Below are positions 8,700 to 17,004 of a stretch of DNA of 64,000 nucleotides, one piece after another (position 1 is the stretch's first letter; each line of letters opens with the position of its first letter). Made by a program: the position numbers and the translations under genes. The stretch lies in assembly GCF_004319545.1 (NCBI RefSeq), contig NZ_CP036313.1, positions 372,001 through 436,000 of the forward strand, read 5' to 3'. Origin of the DNA: Desulfobacter hydrogenophilus (GTDB taxonomy: Bacteria > Desulfobacterota > Desulfobacteria > Desulfobacterales > Desulfobacteraceae). The notes under the pieces were generated by a model, which saw only the letters and a list, made by a program, of their open reading frames with translations, was not told where the DNA came from and made no database searches.

Positions 8700-9149
8700 A
8701 TGGAACAGCTGATATTTTTTATCATTTTGATCATGCTGGGCTATTTTTTCGGACGCAGGGCTGAATCAAAGCATTACCGGTCCATTGAAGCGCGGGAAGA
8801 ATTCTGGATAACCCGGCCGGCCAGCACATACAAAACGGTTAGCCAGTCAGGGCGCACCATTCGGAAAAGCGAACTGGTCTCCGGCAATGTGGTCATCTCC
8901 GTGGATTATTTCAAACGCATTGCAGCAGGCCTGCGCAATCTTTTCGGCGGTGAGGTCCGCGTGTATGAAACGCTGGTGGACCGGGCCCGGCGTGAGGCGT
9001 TGCTGCGGCTGCATGAATCCTGCAGCGACGCAGACGAAATCATAAATATACGCCTGGAAACCTCATCCATTTACAAGGGCAAAAGAAAACAGGTGGGGTC
9101 TGTGGAGGTCCTGGCTTTTGGTACCGCTGTTTATTTTGAAGAAAGCTAA
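8700..9149 (+). CDS. Membrane-anchored YbjQ-like protein
   Basis: This 149-residue protein has an N-terminal transmembrane anchor (about residues 3-17, LIFFIILIMLGYFFG) followed by a YbjQ-like domain. The domain repeats the order seen in the upstream gene: VSGNVVISVDYFKR, FGGEVRVYETLVDRARREAL and a terminal VEVLAFGTAVYF strand. It is therefore a tethered paralogue of the preceding protein. The start lies 3 bases after the previous stop and the stop overlaps the next start (TAATG), so the three genes should be translated together. The function is unknown. Confidence 0.8.
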   Translation: MEQLIFFIILIMLGYFFGRRAESKHYRSIEAREEFWITRPASTYKTVSQSGRTIRKSELVSGNVVISVDYFKRIAAGLRNLFGGEVRVYETLVDRARREALLRLHESCSDADEIINIRLETSSIYKGKRKQVGSVEVLAFGTAVYFEES

Positions 9150-9964
9150 TGGATTATAAGCCGACGCGGCCCGAAAACAACGACAATATTTCCCGGGACA
9201 GCCCGGTCAAAGAGGCATTGGTGCTGTTGTCCGGTGTGATTGCCTTTTTCCTTGTTGCCTATTGTATACTCGGATTTATGGTGGACTGGGCCGTCGCCCG
9301 GATTTCGCCTAAAATGGAAGCTGCTATTTTTTCCGGATTTCAGGTCCCCCCGGGCATAGGCCCCACGGAAGATCTGTCCTGCCAGAAATCGTTCCAGCGC
9401 CTTACAGACGGTTTACGAAAATGCTGTGATATCGATTATCCTGTGAAAATTATCGTCATTCACTCGGATACAGCCAATGCCCTGGCTCTTGCCGGAGGTT
9501 CCATTGTGATTTTTTCAGGGATTTTTGACGTGGTCCGTTCGGAAAACGGCATTGCCTTTGTGCTGGCCCACGAACTGGGACATTTCAAACATCGTGATCA
9601 TCTCCGGGGCATGGGCCGCGGCATTGTACTCACGGCACTGTCTGCCCTTTTAACAGGATCCGGTTCAAGTATCACCCAACTGACGGCACCGGGTGTCCAC
9701 CTGACCCAGGCCCGGTATTCCCGGCAACGGGAAGCCATGGCCGACGCCCAGGCCCTGGAAACTCTGGTCTGTTACTATGGTCATGCCGGAGGCGCCACTG
9801 AATTTTTCCAAGCCATGGGGTCAGCGCATGATCCGGGGCGGCTCATGCCGTATTTTGCTTCCCATCCCGAGTGCGAGTCCCGCATTGCCGCACTTAAAAA
9901 AGCGGTTCAAGACCAGCTTTTTGACATCCGGGCGGTAACGCCTTTGCCGGCGGTGTTTAATTAA
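9149..9964 (+). CDS. M48-family membrane metallopeptidase
   Basis: This 271-residue protein has one N-terminal membrane segment (about 25-48) and a zinc-protease domain with HELGHFKHRD at residues 141-150. The third zinc ligand is probably the Glu of SRQREAMADA (about 195). This is the M48 (HtpX/Ste24/BepA-like) pattern. A short AARYSRQ-type element precedes the ligand as in the family. The protein should cleave membrane or periplasmic substrates; the YbjQ pair translated with it may be partners, by analogy with ring-forming adaptors (inference). Its 3' end overlaps by 8 bases the convergent REC-DUF342 gene. Confidence 0.88.
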   Translation: MDYKPTRPENNDNISRDSPVKEALVLLSGVIAFFLVAYCILGFMVDWAVARISPKMEAAIFSGFQVPPGIGPTEDLSCQKSFQRLTDGLRKCCDIDYPVKIIVIHSDTANALALAGGSIVIFSGIFDVVRSENGIAFVLAHELGHFKHRDHLRGMGRGIVLTALSALLTGSGSSITQLTAPGVHLTQARYSRQREAMADAQALETLVCYYGHAGGATEFFQAMGSAHDPGRLMPYFASHPECESRIAALKKAVQDQLFDIRAVTPLPAVFN

Positions 9965-12353
9965 TTTCCATTACATAATAAATCATACCGCCTTCATCCT
10001 TACCCATTTCCCTTATAAGACATCGCGAAAAGGACTTCTCCAGGATTTTATTCGAATGGGGCGCTTTAATTTTTGTCTTGGATTGAATGTGCTTTGATAT
10101 ATTCAGCGCAGGTACGGGCTCGAACTTGTTTGAAATATGCTCCAAATTTCCCAATTCTTCAACAAGTTGCCTGTTTGAATTTTCCAACGCCTCGATTTCA
10201 AGCTCTTTTGCTAAAATATCATGATGTATCTGGTCCTGACGTTCAAACCATTCGTTAATTTTTTCCCCTGCATTTTTCGCCTTTTTTTCCAGTTTCAAAA
10301 TCGCATCTGAAATGCTTTTTAATGCAGCGATATCTTTTGTTTCGTTTAAAGCAAACCTCTTTTTCTCAAGTTCCCGAATCTCTATCTGGGCACGATCCTG
10401 GATATGTGCATTCTCCGTTATGGTTCCGTGAAGCGACTTATCCACCTCTTTCATCTGACTGATCTCCGATGCAAGCGCTTGAATCATATCCCGGTTCATT
10501 GAAAGCTTAGATTTTATCTTATCACCCAAACGGATTAAATGTTCATCCAGCCCCACAGTCAGAACCGACGGCGCTGCAGATTCATTTCCCACTGTTCCGG
10601 CTTTAATCCCAAGCTTTGCCGACAAGGTCGAATTAATAATAGCACCCCTTTCATTGTTGCAGGCCCCGCTCAAATAAATGGTAGAATCAACAATCTCTTT
10701 TTGAACCGTCAAATCTCCAAACGAGTTTATTGTTGAGTTGTGAATGTATTTGGCCTGGATGTTCCCCTTAACATGAATAAGCTTTGTATCCACAATGCCC
10801 CTTGAAACGTTCAAATCCCCTGATAAATCGACCTGTGCACCGCAAATGTCCTTGGCTGTGAGCGAAACGCACTTAACCGTGAAGCCTTCCTTAACCGTGC
10901 CCGGAACAATGACGTTGCCATTGAAATCAATATTACCGGTTTCAAACCCCACATCACCATCTACCTTGAATTCCTTGTTGACTGAGACAACTCCCATAAC
11001 ATCCAGGTGCGGTTCGCCCCGTGTAGTTGAAAAAATTTTAGTCTTTTCTTCGTTAAACCGGGTACCCGGACCTGCAGAAAAAGCCGGATCCACAGGCTCC
11101 GGCACAGGTATTTCCAGACCTTTAACATCCAGGCCGGGTTTCCCCGGCTCAGGAAGGATCTTGGAGGCCAGCATAAAGGCCTCTTCCACAAGGGGAACTT
11201 CTCCTCTGTCCCTGTAATCCATGCTTCCATCTGGATTCAGTCTGCCTGCGCGCTTGAAATTGATTGGGAAATAATAGTGAATTTCTCCATGGATTGGCGG
11301 AACCGGCTGTTTCCCCTCAGCAATAAGTAATTTTTCTCCTTTTCCGGCATCTCCATAAAGCCATTTTTCGATGGACGATTCTTCTACGATGCCAAAAAGA
11401 ATCCCTTTTTTTTGAAGAAGCTGTTCTATCATGTAAACCGTTACTGTTTCCGGGGCATCTTTCTCGAGCCGGATATAAGCCCTTATCCTATTACCTGAGA
11501 ATTCAATGGTAAAATATTTTAGGACATCCAGCTGTTTTGCGTCCGAAGCGCGCGATGGTTCACGATTGGCCCGCCAAACCATTACATTCAAAAACGCCGG
11601 AGTCAGTAGACCTGCAAGGGATTCGTATTCAGAGACATCAATGGTCTGATCCAATTGATCAGCATGGGGTGTCAAGGCGTCATCAAAAAGATCTCTTTCT
11701 AAAAGCGTAAATGCCTCGGACTGCCCTCTTTTTGAAAGAATGCGTAAAAAAATATCCCTCACACATTGTTTTAAATCATCAAATGCCTGCTTGAAGCCTA
11801 ATGAATTAAAACTGATATTTTCTTTTTCCAAAAGAGTTTTAAGCTCTGGTCCGCGTTCTAATTCATCGTCTCCGAAAAGGCTCTTAAGCCTGGATTCCAG
11901 AACTCTGATTTCCTTTTCTTTTTGTTGAATTTGGGCCGCATACAGCGTCTCTTTTTTTCTTAGATTGCCAGCGATCTGAAACAACTGCTTATTCTGACGC
12001 TGGATGGTTTTCTGCAGATTTTTTATTTTTCTGCCAGCTTCGTATTCATCATGCCGCAGTCTGACCTGAAGAAAAAAGTCTTCATTCGTAAACGGCAGGG
12101 GCAGACAGGCATGAATCCCGGCAGAATTTATTGCATTAACAAAAGATGGCAGCGCGGAAGGGGCTGCCACCAGGAGTCGCTGGGTTTCCGGAGAAATGTC
12201 TTTAGCCTCTGCCAGAATGGTCTTCTGTCCTTTTTCTATTTCAACATATCCTTCAATAATGAGAAAATATGGAGAGGCCGAATTCTGGACCAGGCGTTGC
12301 AGACCATCAGCCGGAGATTTAAAACAATCCACTCGAAAACCTTTTTCCGACAA
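9957..12353 (-). CDS. Receiver-like plus DUF342 (FapA) polymer-binding protein, start region frameshifted
   Basis: The 798-residue frame holds a degenerate receiver-like domain (about 1-100), a coiled coil (about 105-170), a DUF342/FapA beta-solenoid region (about 380-600) and a second long coiled coil (about 610-750). The only standard start in frame, TTG at 12353, falls inside the first helix of the receiver domain: upstream in-frame codons encode the missing first strand (HKILIIDPQG, about 12407-12380) and run back to a TAA at 12449-12447. No ATG, GTG or TTG lies between. In the +1 frame the upstream bases encode a natural-looking RYFEVKGLGKGERSFFRVP stretch reaching a GTG at 12529. One extra G in the GGGG run at 12437-12440 would join the frames. 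Either the gene is frameshifted or it uses a non-standard start. Acidic receiver residues are also poorly conserved. Confidence 0.75.
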   Translation of the reverse strand: MSEKGFRVDCFKSPADGLQRLVQNSASPYFLIIEGYVEIEKGQKTILAEAKDISPETQRLLVAAPSALPSFVNAINSAGIHACLPLPFTNEDFFLQVRLRHDEYEAGRKIKNLQKTIQRQNKQLFQIAGNLRKKETLYAAQIQQKEKEIRVLESRLKSLFGDDELERGPELKTLLEKENISFNSLGFKQAFDDLKQCVRDIFLRILSKRGQSEAFTLLERDLFDDALTPHADQLDQTIDVSEYESLAGLLTPAFLNVMVWRANREPSRASDAKQLDVLKYFTIEFSGNRIRAYIRLEKDAPETVTVYMIEQLLQKKGILFGIVEESSIEKWLYGDAGKGEKLLIAEGKQPVPPIHGEIHYYFPINFKRAGRLNPDGSMDYRDRGEVPLVEEAFMLASKILPEPGKPGLDVKGLEIPVPEPVDPAFSAGPGTRFNEEKTKIFSTTRGEPHLDVMGVVSVNKEFKVDGDVGFETGNIDFNGNVIVPGTVKEGFTVKCVSLTAKDICGAQVDLSGDLNVSRGIVDTKLIHVKGNIQAKYIHNSTINSFGDLTVQKEIVDSTIYLSGACNNERGAIINSTLSAKLGIKAGTVGNESAAPSVLTVGLDEHLIRLGDKIKSKLSMNRDMIQALASEISQMKEVDKSLHGTITENAHIQDRAQIEIRELEKKRFALNETKDIAALKSISDAILKLEKKAKNAGEKINEWFERQDQIHHDILAKELEIEALENSNRQLVEELGNLEHISNKFEPVPALNISKHIQSKTKIKAPHSNKILEKSFSRCLIREMGKDEGGMIYYVMEIN

Positions 12354-12499
12354 AAGTCCGGTTTTCTTTTTAAGTATCCCTTGGGGGTCAATTATCAGAA
12401 TTTTATGTTCCTGTTGTTTGGTTTCGATGGTAAACGCCCCTTTGCTTTAGGAACACGAAAAAAAGACCTCTCCCCTTTTCCGAGCCCCTTAACTTCAAA

Positions 12500-12587
12500 A
12501 TAACGGTCATGACCGGCCTGGTCTTTCACAGAGGTTAGGCCACAACAAATTATGAAAAAAACTAAGCGGTTAGTTCAGCTCTTTCAT
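12500..12587 (+). repeat. 95-bp interspersed repeat, copy 1 (diverged)
   Basis: This copy starts ATAACGGTCATGACC, contains GGCCACAACAAA in the middle and ends CTCTTTCATATAAC. It is followed without gap by a second copy. It overlaps the proposed upstream start of the REC-DUF342 gene. It is the most diverged of the copies found. Confidence 0.6.
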
Positions 12588-12683
12588 ATAACGGCCATGG
12601 GCCGACCTGGTTTATCAATACCCAGGCACAGCCCACAACAAAGGTTGAAAGATCTGAGTAACTTACCCAGACTTTCATATAAA
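12588..12683 (+). repeat. 95-bp interspersed repeat, copy 2
   Basis: The copy opens ATAACGGCCATGGGCCGACC, has CAGCCCACAACAAAGGTTGA in the centre and ends AGACTTTCATATAA. It finishes a few bases before the stop codon of the response regulator at 12688. Matching copies are at 30296-30390, 38900-38997 and 49051-49138. Confidence 0.75.
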
Positions 12684-12687
12684 AAAA

Positions 12688-13422
12688 TTATACTTTGTCG
12701 TTCAGTTCGTTCTCTGTGGGCATAAAGAACCCGGTACGGGCGGCAAGATCTTTAAATTCTAGAAAAAAATCTTTCATCACAGCCCGATAGCATAACGCGA
12801 TCCTGTCTTTTTCAAACATCTGGTTCTCCTCAAGCAAATTTTCTATCTGCGCGCAATAATCTGCCTCATCAACCCCTTTTTCCAATCGTTTTTTTAACTG
12901 AAGGATCTGTTTTTCTTTTCGAACAATCACCCGTTTATGCGCAGTCGCCTTTTGTTGAAGCTCCTGGCTTAAATTATACAGACGGGTGTTTTGTTTTTTA
13001 GCCAGCGCAAACAGGTTTCGATTCTCAACAACCAATTCGTAATATTGCAATCCTGACTTGATCATCTCCAATAAATCATTATTGTCCCAGGGTTTTGTAA
13101 TAAACCGGTGAACAGCGCCGCGATTCACCGCATCTGAAATCGCATTGATATCTGCATAGCCGGTGATCAGAAATCGCACAGTCTCCGGGGTAATGGCCCT
13201 GGCCTTCTCCAGAAACTGGGTGCCTTCCATTCCCGGCATCCTCTGATCCGAAAGTATCATGGAAAGTGGATGATCTATTTTTTGAATAAAATCAAGTGCC
13301 TGGAAACCGGAAGCCGCGTAAAAAGAACGGGCGCCTATCTTTTTAATCAAACGCTCAAGCGCTTTCCCGATTTTTTCCTCATCATCAACGATCAAAATTG
13401 TATGATTAAACCCCTTGGTCAT
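12688..13422 (-). CDS. Response regulator with C-terminal coiled coil
   Basis: This 244-residue protein has an N-terminal receiver domain with the acidic pair in ILIVDDEEK, the phosphoacceptor Asp in MILSDQRMPGMEG and the conserved Lys in FITKPWDNN. This subtype is common in RpfG-like and AtoC-like regulators. Residues about 125-205 form a coiled coil, followed by a short helical tail; no DNA-binding, HD-GYP or GGDEF output is present. It probably passes a phosphorylation signal by protein contact, possibly to the REC-DUF342 protein encoded downstream on the same strand, which also combines receiver and coiled-coil parts. Two tandem 95-bp repeats separate the two genes. Confidence 0.85.
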   Translation of the reverse strand: MTKGFNHTILIVDDEEKIGKALERLIKKIGARSFYAASGFQALDFIQKIDHPLSMILSDQRMPGMEGTQFLEKARAITPETVRFLITGYADINAISDAVNRGAVHRFITKPWDNNDLLEMIKSGLQYYELVVENRNLFALAKKQNTRLYNLSQELQQKATAHKRVIVRKEKQILQLKKRLEKGVDEADYCAQIENLLEENQMFEKDRIALCYRAVMKDFFLEFKDLAARTGFFMPTENELNDKV

Positions 13423-13777
13423 CTGGCTCCCATAGATAATGGCATTAGAATCATTGATTCGGATATTTTTTCGTGAAATTTGTTGCTTATGGATAAGTTT
13501 AAGTCATTTTAAATCTTTTCTCAAGAGACTAAAATGACGAATCAGGGAAATCGCATGAAACTTGCCATGTACAAAGGTGTGGTGCACCTTCCTACTGAAC
13601 GATATGCAGAAATATGAGTTACGACGCAGTTTGAATTCAGCCCAAACGCTCCGATTTACAAAGATTATTTTCCCCTGCCGTGAAACAAGTAAAGTAAACG
13701 GTCAACAGTTTTTAGCGGAATAAAAGCAGGCTTGAAATTATTCGCCGATTAGGCCTTGCCGCAGAATACGAAGATAG
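13423..13777. other. Gene-free interval
   Basis: No coding frame longer than about 20 codons with a ribosome-binding site is visible here. The interval presumably holds the promoter of the response regulator on its left side and the 3' end region of the PhnD-like gene on its right. No terminator hairpin with a T-run was seen. Confidence 0.5.
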
Positions 13778-14596
13778 CTATTGTTTGCGACGCAACCGAT
13801 CAATCACCTCAATGATGGTCGCTATGTCTTCATAATTAGATTTTTGCCCTTTGATGAATCCCGTGGCGCCGGGTTTAAATGCGCTTAAGACAGAGGACGA
13901 TTTGAGATTTAATAATGCTGTTTCAAGCCGATTTTTCAGGCTCAGATCAAAATTTTTTCGAACCACGATAACAAAGTCATAAAACGGTTCGCTTTTATGC
14001 AAAATTTTAAGATAATTCGGATACTGAAGATACACACTCTCCTTGATACCACCGGCGTCATATTTTCCCAGGATCACATTTTTGGCCACCTGGTCGTGTT
14101 TACCTAAAAAATTATAATTTCCCAATCTTGATAACACTTTGTGCGTATGAAGGATATGTGCCGGCACGTAAAAAGAGAGCGTCGAATAAGGAGAGCCAAA
14201 GGCAAATTTCTTTTGAGCTAACTCGGTGATATCCGTTATTTCAGAATCTTTCCTGACAACGATCACGCTGTTAAAATAAGGGGTTCCATCTGAAACCAAG
14301 GTTGCGACAATCTCCACACGATCCTTGATTTTCACATAGGGTGCGGGGCCGATGAACCCCATGTCAAGATCGCCATTGACAAGTTTGTCCATGATCTCTT
14401 TGTAATCCCTGCCCAATTTGAGAGAGATCCGGTCGTTCAAACAATTTGAAAGATAGACCGTTATGGGTGCCATTCTTTGAGTAAGCACAACCGGATCAAT
14501 TATGGATATTACGCCAAACTTGATCTGGGACATAGCATTCAGCGTAAAAGTCTGATATATGATGACAATTATAGTTAATATTTTAAGAACCTTCAT
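13778..14596 (-). CDS. PhnD/SsuA-like periplasmic substrate-binding protein
   Basis: This 272-residue protein has an N-terminal signal sequence (about 1-23) and the type 2 periplasmic binding fold of the PhnD (phosphate/phosphite/phosphonate) group. Markers are MAPITVYLSNCLN, GDLDMGFIGPAPYV and FAFGSPYSTLS. No ABC permease or ATPase is nearby. Lone PhnD-like proteins next to signalling genes often act as sensory ligand-binding partners; here the divergent neighbour was a Cache-GGDEF cyclase, so a joint sensory role is inferred. An AGGA ribosome-binding site lies 9 bases upstream of the ATG. Only 18 bases separate its start from that of the divergent cyclase. Confidence 0.82.
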   Translation of the reverse strand: MKVLKILTIIVIIYQTFTLNAMSQIKFGVISIIDPVVLTQRMAPITVYLSNCLNDRISLKLGRDYKEIMDKLVNGDLDMGFIGPAPYVKIKDRVEIVATLVSDGTPYFNSVIVVRKDSEITDITELAQKKFAFGSPYSTLSFYVPAHILHTHKVLSRLGNYNFLGKHDQVAKNVILGKYDAGGIKESVYLQYPNYLKILHKSEPFYDFVIVVRKNFDLSLKNRLETALLNLKSSSVLSAFKPGATGFIKGQKSNYEDIATIIEVIDRLRRKQ

Positions 14597-14614
14597 AAAT
14601 TATTCCTGTATAAT

Positions 14615-14739
14615 ATGCGAAATACACAATATGTATTTATAGCGGTGATTGTCCTCTTGTCGCTATTGGCCGTACATAATGCCAGAAAGAATGCTGCCAT
14701 CTATTTTATTGATGATCATTCTAACAGAATCAATTTAAG
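14615..14739 (+). pseudogene. Diguanylate cyclase, piece 1 of 4 (N-terminal membrane segment)
   Basis: From ATG at 14615 this frame encodes a short signal-anchor (MRNTQYVFIAVIVLLSLLAV) and runs to NRINLS at 14739, where an insertion sequence begins. The sequence AATTTAAG at 14732-14739 is repeated at 16116-16123, and joining 14739 to 16124 continues the frame as INLSYQFALKKTG. The intact ancestor would be about 515 residues: anchor, extracellular double-Cache (dCACHE_3-like) sensor, second membrane segment and GGDEF domain. Such enzymes make c-di-GMP from two GTP. The four pieces are 14615-14739, 16116-17004, 17630-17750 and 22098-22519. Confidence 0.85.
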
Positions 14740-16115
14740 CTGATTATAACGGATTTGGGGGACCCGTCCGTAAGCCTCCCAATGAACCCGAAATCAAAAG
14801 GTTCTGAAGCCAGTTTTCGTGGTACTGAAATCCGTTAATTCTTTCAAAAGAACTCACATGGCCTTTGTGCTTTACCGTCCATGGATTGAGCGGGGCAAAA
14901 TTTTGGATAAGCGCCCAGGCACGTATGCTGAGATTGGCAGATTTCATAGTGCCGTGAAAATATTTGGTACTGAATAAATGACGATCCATCCGTTGCATCA
15001 GCCGGTCAACCATGTTGCTCGTTCTATGTGCGCCAGGAAAATCATAGGCTTGGGAAAACTGTGGAAGATTATCCCTAAGCTTCTTGATTTTAACTGAAAT
15101 GACGTCTGGAACTTCATTCTCCGTATTTCGACACCATTCGGAAAGCCTCCGAACTCTTTGTGAGAATGATCTTTTGGACTCTGCCCTGAAGCAATCCCAT
15201 AATCTGGTAGCCGCATCCAGGAAATGCTCCTTGTATTTTTTGCGTGAGCGATCACGTATGCCAATAAAAATGTGCAAAAAGCAGGATAGCACGGCTATCT
15301 TGGGAAACAGCTTTTTCCAGGCCTTCTGCGTTGACCGCCATCCGTCGGTATTGACAGTATCCGGCTGATATTCCGGATTAATGCATTCAGCCTCCTCTTT
15401 AAAAACACCGTATGCTTTTTGAAGATCTTTACCGGATGCTGTTTCCGAAACACTGGCTCCTAAAATACAGTTATTTCCGACCGTCGTGGCAATATAGGTC
15501 TTTTCTCCCAAAAGGCGGGTATGTTTTTCATCAGCAGAAAGGTGCTGGGGTAATTTCTCTGGGGACTTGATAGTGGTTCCTACGAGGCTGTACCGGCCAA
15601 TAGTTGCTTCAAGACGATACCAATACATGGGATTTTTCCCGAAACAGTGGCTCAGAGCCCAAAATGGAACAGCAAACTTACGCAAAAATAACGGTTTTTC
15701 AACATCTTTCACAAATCCAGTCATATACGGCATGGCAAAAGACGGCCTTATTGTGTAACTGACACCAGCTATGACTATCCTTCTGATTTTTAATTTCAGT
15801 TTTTTTGAGACTCTGATCTCCTTCATTGTGTATCCGCAGGCGATTTCAGGCGGAAAAATATTAGGATGCTCCTTGATTACCATGTCTAATATTATCCGAA
15901 ATTGGATGGCATGTTTAATGATGCTGTAATATTGTGCTTGACAAACGTGCATACAAATAGTTCGATTCAGTCGGGGAGCGATGTTAGAGGCAGGAGTCAT
16001 AATTTTCCTTAGTTGTTATAGTTGCTGTTCGCACTTCAACCATAACTCAGGAAATGAATTTTTTCAGCCTATTTCATCGCTCCCCGACTCAGTCCCCCAA
16101 ATCCGTTATAATCAG
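14740..16115 (-). mobile_element. DDE insertion sequence with 24-bp perfect inverted repeats
   Basis: The element is 1376 bp. Its ends are perfect 24-bp inverted repeats beginning CTGATTATAACGGATTTGGG (14740-14763 and the complement at 16092-16115). It is flanked by an 8-bp direct repeat AATTTAAG (14732-14739 and 16116-16123), the target duplication. It holds one transposase gene. Its removal together with one copy of the duplication restores the reading frame of the host cyclase. I cannot assign it with certainty to a named IS family; an 8-bp duplication is compatible with several. Confidence 0.92.
14744..16000 (-). CDS. DDE-type transposase
   Basis: This 418-residue protein fills the insertion sequence, and its last codons lie in the terminal repeat. 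Acidic residues that fit the catalytic core are the Asp in HLSADEKHTRL, the Asp in VNTDGWRSTQKAW and an acidic residue near the end of TSNMVDRLMQRMD. The last position usually carries Glu in an SNxxER context; here it is Asp, so the third residue is uncertain. FLHIFIGIRDRSRKKY between the second and third motifs is typical of transposases of this general type. The N-terminal part (about 1-100) may bind the ends. No frameshift is visible, so the element may be active. Confidence 0.8.
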   Translation of the reverse strand: MTPASNIAPRLNRTICMHVCQAQYYSIIKHAIQFRIILDMVIKEHPNIFPPEIACGYTMKEIRVSKKLKLKIRRIVIAGVSYTIRPSFAMPYMTGFVKDVEKPLFLRKFAVPFWALSHCFGKNPMYWYRLEATIGRYSLVGTTIKSPEKLPQHLSADEKHTRLLGEKTYIATTVGNNCILGASVSETASGKDLQKAYGVFKEEAECINPEYQPDTVNTDGWRSTQKAWKKLFPKIAVLSCFLHIFIGIRDRSRKKYKEHFLDAATRLWDCFRAESKRSFSQRVRRLSEWCRNTENEVPDVISVKIKKLRDNLPQFSQAYDFPGAHRTSNMVDRLMQRMDRHLFSTKYFHGTMKSANLSIRAWALIQNFAPLNPWTVKHKGHVSSFERINGFQYHENWLQNLLISGSLGGLRTGPPNPL

Positions 16116-17004
16116 AATTTAAGTTATCAATTTGCCTTAAAAAAAACGGGGCTTTTGGCAGACATACTTTATCGCCAATATGAAGAGGTCATCGGCAAAA
16201 TGCTTAATGACTATAACAGGGCTTCCCCTGATGAGAAATTCAAAATAAGGGAGAAAATGCTGGATACGTTTATGCCTGTATATGAAAATATTCAGGAACG
16301 GGGACTCAGGCGTCTTCAATTTCATCTGGTGGATGGAACGAATTTAATTCGATTCCATAAACCGCAGATGTTTGGGGACCCCATGCTGCCGTTTAGAAAA
16401 AGCCTCCAGATGGTGAATGAAACACAAAAATTCGTATCCGGATTTGAAGAAGGTCGATTTTGGACAGGATTCAGGTATGTGTACCCTGTTTTTTTTAATG
16501 GTCAACACCTGGGCACCGTGGAAATGGGATTTGATTTTGACGCAATTAAACGTGAAATGGCTACGTATACGGGTACTTACCTGGTCATGTTCCTTAAAAA
16601 AGATATTGTTCAAAAAAAACTGTTTAATAAAGATGAAATCAAAAATTACCGGGTGTGCAATATCAATGATAATTTTATCGTTGAAAAGAACTATCGTCCC
16701 TTAATTAAAAGGCACACTAAGCTTTGCGAATGTTTTTCTTCCAACCCCATAGATGTACGCCAAAAAATGGACACTCTGACGGAATTTAACGAAGTGATTC
16801 GAAACAATAACACATTCAGTTTAATCCATTTTCTACCAATAAGAAACATTGCAAACGATAAGGTTGGCTATATTGCCGCCGTCATAGAAAACATTGCTGC
16901 GCCGTCGCTTACTTACTTTTTTTATGCAAAAATAGTTATTGGGGCCGTATGTCTGATATTATTGATGCTGTACTGGAACAATCGGATCAATAAATTAAAC
17001 CAAA
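16116..17004 (+). pseudogene. Diguanylate cyclase, piece 2 of 4 (Cache sensor and second membrane helix)
   Basis: This piece, in frame with piece 1, encodes a sensor with LQFHLVDGTNLIRFHKP and FRYVYPVFFNGQHLGTVEMG, the pattern of double-Cache (dCACHE_3-like) ligand domains of GGDEF proteins. A transmembrane helix follows (YFFYAKIVIGAVCLILLMLY). The frame is cut within INKLNQK by the IS200-type element. A spurious frame begins inside the upstream insertion sequence at 15981 and ends at 17012, but the residues before 16116 are not native. Confidence 0.85.

Noticed and set aside
12051..12503. A 150-codon plus-strand frame across the REC-DUF342 start
   Set aside because: The opposite strand encodes a clear receiver strand here, and this frame shows no family pattern.
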